Below are positions 6,756 to 8,793 of a stretch of 8,793 nt of DNA, in pieces (positions within the stretch are counted from its first letter, which is position 1; each line of letters begins with the position of its first letter). A program made the position numbers and the translations under genes. Below the pieces are notes generated by a model that was given only the letters and a program-made list of their open reading frames with translations, was not told the origin of the DNA and searched no databases. Origin of the DNA: Chloroflexota bacterium (lineage in GTDB: Bacteria > Chloroflexota > Dehalococcoidia > Tepidiformales > Tepidiformaceae); the NCBI GenBank assembly GCA_021823905.1, contig JAKALX010000140.1, forward strand, positions 1 through 8,793, read 5' to 3'.

Positions 6756-6784
6756 TTGACCCAGCGGAAAGGCGTCGGTAGGTT
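6756..6784 (+). promoter_or_regulatory. Promoter of the LCP gene, probably leaderless transcript
   Basis: TTGACC (6756-6761) and TAGGTT (6779-6784) are spaced by exactly 17 bases, a good sigma-70-type match (5 of 6 at -35; T, A and T at the key -10 positions). The expected transcript start, about 7 bases after the -10, is 6791, next to the ATG at 6792. The start has no convincing Shine-Dalgarno, which agrees with a leaderless mRNA. Confidence 0.55.
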
Positions 6785-6791
6785 GACAGAG

Positions 6792-8240
6792 ATGGTGAGT
6801 CGTGCGGAGGAGGCGTCGTTCCCCGTTCGCCCTTCGCGGGCTCGGGCGCGCGCACGAACATTCGGCCTGACGCGGACGCAGCGGTTCCTGTTCGTCCTGG
6901 CGCTCGTGACGTTTGGGCTGGCCTCGACATACACGAGCATTGCGCTGCTGACGCGGGTCACACCCGCGCTCTTTCCGGGCAAGAATTTCACGAACCTCGT
7001 AAGCAACGTGGCCGTCATCGGGAAGCTTCCCCCGCTGCCAGGCATCTCGGCGCCGGATGAGAACAGTTCTTTTCAGAAGCGGATCAATCTGCTGATCATG
7101 GGCGTTGACCAACGGCCGCTGGGCCCGAACGCCGACAAGCTCCCCGACGAGATCCGCTACGGCGCGCGCACGGATACCTTGATGGTCGCGACGATCGACC
7201 CGGTGGCGAAGACGATGAGCTTCCTCGGCTTCCCACGCGACATGCTCATCGACATCCATTTGCCAGACGGGAGCAAGTACCAGGACCGGATCAACGCGTC
7301 GTTCATCGCCGGGCTCGACAGGGGCAAGACGGCGGATGCGGGCGCCGCGCAGCTCGAAAAGGACCTGAAGCTCGACTTCGGGATCGACATCAACTCCTAC
7401 GTGCTGATGGACTTCACCGGCGTCGAGAAGCTGGTCGACGCGGTCGGTGGCGTGGACATCGACGTGCCAAACGACCTCGCGATCCCGGGCTGGTACTACA
7501 GCGACGACGACATCCATGGGGTCTTCGTCAGCTTTCCGCCGGGGAAGCAGCACGTGGACGGCTACCACGCCGTCGCCTTCGGGCGGAACAGGGACCCGAG
7601 CGACATGGCGCGGGTGAAGCGTCAGCAGGTGGTGCTCAAAGCCGCGCTGCAGAAGGTGTTCAACGAGGGACTGCTGAGCCCGAACACGTGGCCCGGACTC
7701 TGGGATGCCTACCACAGCACGATCAAGACAGACATCCCCTACGGCAAGATGGCCGGCTACGCGCTTCTCATGCAGGAGACCAACGGCCGCGCCAACTACT
7801 TCTCGGTCGGCGACCCCGTCGACGGGCGCCCGACGGTATGGGGTGTCACCACGGACGCCGGGGCATCCGTCCTCGAGTGGGACCCCGACAACGTGCAGTA
7901 CTGGCTGAGCCAGACGTTCACAAAAGCGGCATACTCGCAGTCGTCCGTCGAGATTCAGAACGGCTACGGCGACGGCGGGGCTGCCCGAACGGCCTCGCTC
8001 GGCCGCTACCTGGCCTATTCCAAGGGCCTGCCGACGGTCTATTACGGCCCGGATCAGCCGCCGCAGCAGGAAACGACGATCACGCTCTACGCCGAACCGA
8101 AGCGCGTCCTCGCGGAAGACATCGCGAAGTGGCTGAACGTCCCCAAGGAGCAGATCAAGGTCGCCTCCAAGGGCGAGGACACGACGCTCCCGGACGTGGT
8201 GATTGTCGTCGGCCGGAACTACAAGATCCCCGGCAACTGA
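6792..8240 (+). CDS. LytR-CpsA-Psr (LCP) family protein with C-terminal LytR_C domain
   Basis: A membrane-anchored extracytoplasmic protein of 482 residues. An Arg-rich cytoplasmic N-terminus (1-31) precedes one membrane helix at about 32-53. The LCP domain (about 97-332) shows INLLIMGVDQRP (98-109), RTDTLMVATIDP (126-137), SFLGFPRDM (143-151), RINASF (166-171) and GRNRDPSDMARVKRQQ (264-279). The Arg and Asp residues in these motifs bind the pyrophosphate of polyprenyl-linked substrates in known LCP enzymes. A LytR_C domain follows (about 384-478, from SVEIQNGYG to VVIVVGRNY). Family members transfer glycopolymers from lipid carriers to peptidoglycan or other cell-surface acceptors; the polymer here is unknown. 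ATG 6792 is chosen because it lies at the predicted transcript start and gives the cytoplasmic-TM topology. The gene stands alone, divergent from the CoA-transferase. Confidence 0.93.
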   Translation: MVSRAEEASFPVRPSRARARARTFGLTRTQRFLFVLALVTFGLASTYTSIALLTRVTPALFPGKNFTNLVSNVAVIGKLPPLPGISAPDENSSFQKRINLLIMGVDQRPLGPNADKLPDEIRYGARTDTLMVATIDPVAKTMSFLGFPRDMLIDIHLPDGSKYQDRINASFIAGLDRGKTADAGAAQLEKDLKLDFGIDINSYVLMDFTGVEKLVDAVGGVDIDVPNDLAIPGWYYSDDDIHGVFVSFPPGKQHVDGYHAVAFGRNRDPSDMARVKRQQVVLKAALQKVFNEGLLSPNTWPGLWDAYHSTIKTDIPYGKMAGYALLMQETNGRANYFSVGDPVDGRPTVWGVTTDAGASVLEWDPDNVQYWLSQTFTKAAYSQSSVEIQNGYGDGGAARTASLGRYLAYSKGLPTVYYGPDQPPQQETTITLYAEPKRVLAEDIAKWLNVPKEQIKVASKGEDTTLPDVVIVVGRNYKIPGN

Positions 8241-8245
8241 GCCGG
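8230..8245 (+). other. Small hairpin over the LCP stop codon
   Basis: CCGGC-AACTGA-GCCGG spans the TGA of the LCP gene. The stem is 5 base pairs with a 6-base loop, the same arms as the hairpin after the CoA-transferase gene. There is no T tract, so I do not call it a terminator. Confidence 0.15.
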
Positions 8246-8250
8246 CGGCC

Positions 8251-8283
8251 AGCGCGAGTGCGCTATGATGAGCGAGCTATGAT
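8251..8283 (+). promoter_or_regulatory. Putative operator-promoter of the toxin-antitoxin operon
   Basis: A perfect inverted repeat AGCGC-GAGT-GCGCT (8251-8264) runs into a strong -10 box TATGAT (8264-8269). The octamer GCTATGAT is then repeated 14 bases on (8262-8269 and 8276-8283), and the second copy contains the antitoxin ATG. Transcription from this -10 would start at about 8276, giving a leader of only a few bases. Toxin-antitoxin operons usually repress themselves through palindromes at the promoter, and this one is well placed for that. No good -35 was seen. Confidence 0.45.
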
Positions 8284-8614
8284 CGCCAAGAAGCGGAGCG
8301 CGCTGAACCGCGAGCCAACGCCCGAACAGCTGGAGTTGATGCGGCGCGCGCAAGCCCCTGCGCGGAAGTACATTCCGAAGCAATCGAACGTCGTGGATGA
8401 GTTCATCGAGGAGCGAAGGCTGGAAGCGCTGGCGGAACTCCTGGACTGCCACGACCCGTTTGGCTTCGCTCGCGCAGGCGCGGAGGACGCTCAGCCTGGC
8501 ACGCTGGAGGCAATCCGGGAGGCTCGGAGCATCATCCGCCAGCACGTGCCCGAAGGAACGTCTCTGGCGGGCGAATTGAGCGAGGATCGAGCGCGTGTCG
8601 GCGCCTGCGAGTGA
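8279..8614 (+). CDS. VapB-like antitoxin
   Basis: A 111-residue protein directly upstream of, and overlapping by 20 bases, a PIN-domain toxin, so it is most likely the cognate antitoxin. The N-terminus is basic (MIAKKRSALNREPTPEQLEL). SNVVDEFIEERRLEALAEL (37-55) resembles the helical stretch of VapB antitoxins (VDEFIAERR type). The C-terminus ends SEDRARVGACE. I could not see a clear AbrB-like or ribbon-helix-helix DNA-binding motif, and at 111 residues it is longer than the usual 70-90 for VapB, so the family is open. It would bind the toxin active site and probably repress its own operon. ATG 8279 has no Shine-Dalgarno; the -10 at 8264-8269 suggests a near-leaderless start. No nearby in-frame start is better. 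Confidence 0.68.
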   Translation: MIAKKRSALNREPTPEQLELMRRAQAPARKYIPKQSNVVDEFIEERRLEALAELLDCHDPFGFARAGAEDAQPGTLEAIREARSIIRQHVPEGTSLAGELSEDRARVGACE

Positions 8615-8793
8615 GGCACAGTGGGTTCTGGATGCTTCAGCCATTCTCGCAGCGCTGAACGACGAGCCGGGCGGCGACAGGGCTGCCGAACTCGCACCCT
8701 TCTCGATCGTCTCCGCGGTGAACGTCGCCGAAGTAGTGGGAAAGCTTCTCGACCACGGCGTGTGGATGGACGAGGCGGTCCGCGTCGTCGTCG
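8595..8793 (+). CDS. vapC: VapC-like PIN-domain toxin (3' end cut by window edge)
   Basis: Start of a PIN-domain ribonuclease, the toxin of a type II toxin-antitoxin pair; VapC proteins cleave tRNA or rRNA with a Mg or Mn ion held by acidic residues. Only 66 codons are present, of an expected 125-140. The first catalytic Asp is in VLDASAILAALNDEPG (11-26, Asp13), and the second acidic position is Glu46 in VSAVNVAEVVGKLLDHG (39-55), both in textbook VapC context. GTG 8595 is the only suitable start before Asp13, with GAGGA at 8582-8586, 8 bases upstream. It overlaps the antitoxin end by 20 bases, so the two are probably translationally coupled. The third and fourth acidic residues lie beyond the window, so an intact gene cannot be confirmed. 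Confidence 0.88.
   Translation, partial: MSAPASEAQWVLDASAILAALNDEPGGDRAAELAPFSIVSAVNVAEVVGKLLDHGVWMDEAVRVVV

Noticed and set aside
5312..6781. A 489-codon plus-strand open frame inside the CoA-transferase gene
   Set aside because: Antisense shadow in high-GC DNA: very Arg-rich composition, no ribosome site, no domain, whereas the minus-strand frame matches a known family along its whole length.
6783..6788. Perfect TTGACA hexamer just before the LCP start
   Set aside because: No -10-like hexamer lies 16-18 bases downstream, and it would place transcription inside the gene. The TTGACC/TAGGTT pair is better.
6632..7045. Upstream extension of the CoA-transferase frame to 7045
   Set aside because: ATG 6631 has a strong GAAGGAGG and begins the typical family N-terminus. 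The extension would overlap the promoter and start of the LCP gene.
6480..7715. A 411-codon minus-strand open frame across the start of the LCP gene
   Set aside because: Antisense to conserved LCP motifs, His/Arg/Val-rich and without any recognisable motif.
1..8793. CRISPR arrays, tRNA or rRNA genes, insertion sequences, attachment sites
   Set aside because: I looked for regularly spaced repeats, transposase-like frames, terminal inverted repeats and tRNA-like cloverleaf sequence (GGTTCGAATCC type) and saw none.

Overview
The window is high-GC bacterial chromosome, densely coding, with short intergenic gaps and genes on both strands. All recognisable genes are of ordinary bacterial type. I saw no rRNA, tRNA, CRISPR array, transposase or phage gene. 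A lipoyl synthase, an LCP-family envelope protein, a double-domain class III CoA-transferase and apparently leaderless starts would fit a Chloroflexota (Dehalococcoidia-like) or actinobacterial genome. I lean to Chloroflexota, but only as an inference from style, not from a marker gene.

Layout. (1) Bases 1-683, minus: lipA, cut at its 3' end by the window edge. (2) Bases 811-2955, plus: an isoprenylcysteine-methyltransferase-like membrane protein, then an ABC-2 exporter (ATPase and permease) with a 4-base ATGA overlap. A possible 34-codon ORF fills the gap between methyltransferase and ATPase. (3) Bases 2968-4115: three small genes, namely a double-CxxC putative zinc protein (minus), a DUF2188-like protein (plus) and a one-TM coiled-coil protein (minus). 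(4) Bases 4205-6631, minus: an 808-residue protein made of two fused CaiB/BaiF-type CoA-transferase domains. (5) Bases 6792-8240, plus and divergent from it: an LCP (LytR-CpsA-Psr) protein with a LytR_C domain, whose best promoter puts the transcript start at the ATG. (6) Bases 8279 to the end, plus: a VapB-like antitoxin and the first 66 codons of a PIN-domain VapC toxin, which together form a type II toxin-antitoxin module.

The window mixes housekeeping metabolism (lipoate), acyl-CoA chemistry, envelope assembly and export, and a toxin-antitoxin pair. No single pathway ties them together. I do not see a clear new multi-gene system. The points most worth a second look are the replaced catalytic aspartates in the double CoA-transferase, a long hairpin that would hide the Shine-Dalgarno of the zinc-protein gene, the leaderless-looking promoters of the LCP and toxin-antitoxin genes, and the palindrome next to the toxin-antitoxin -10 box.
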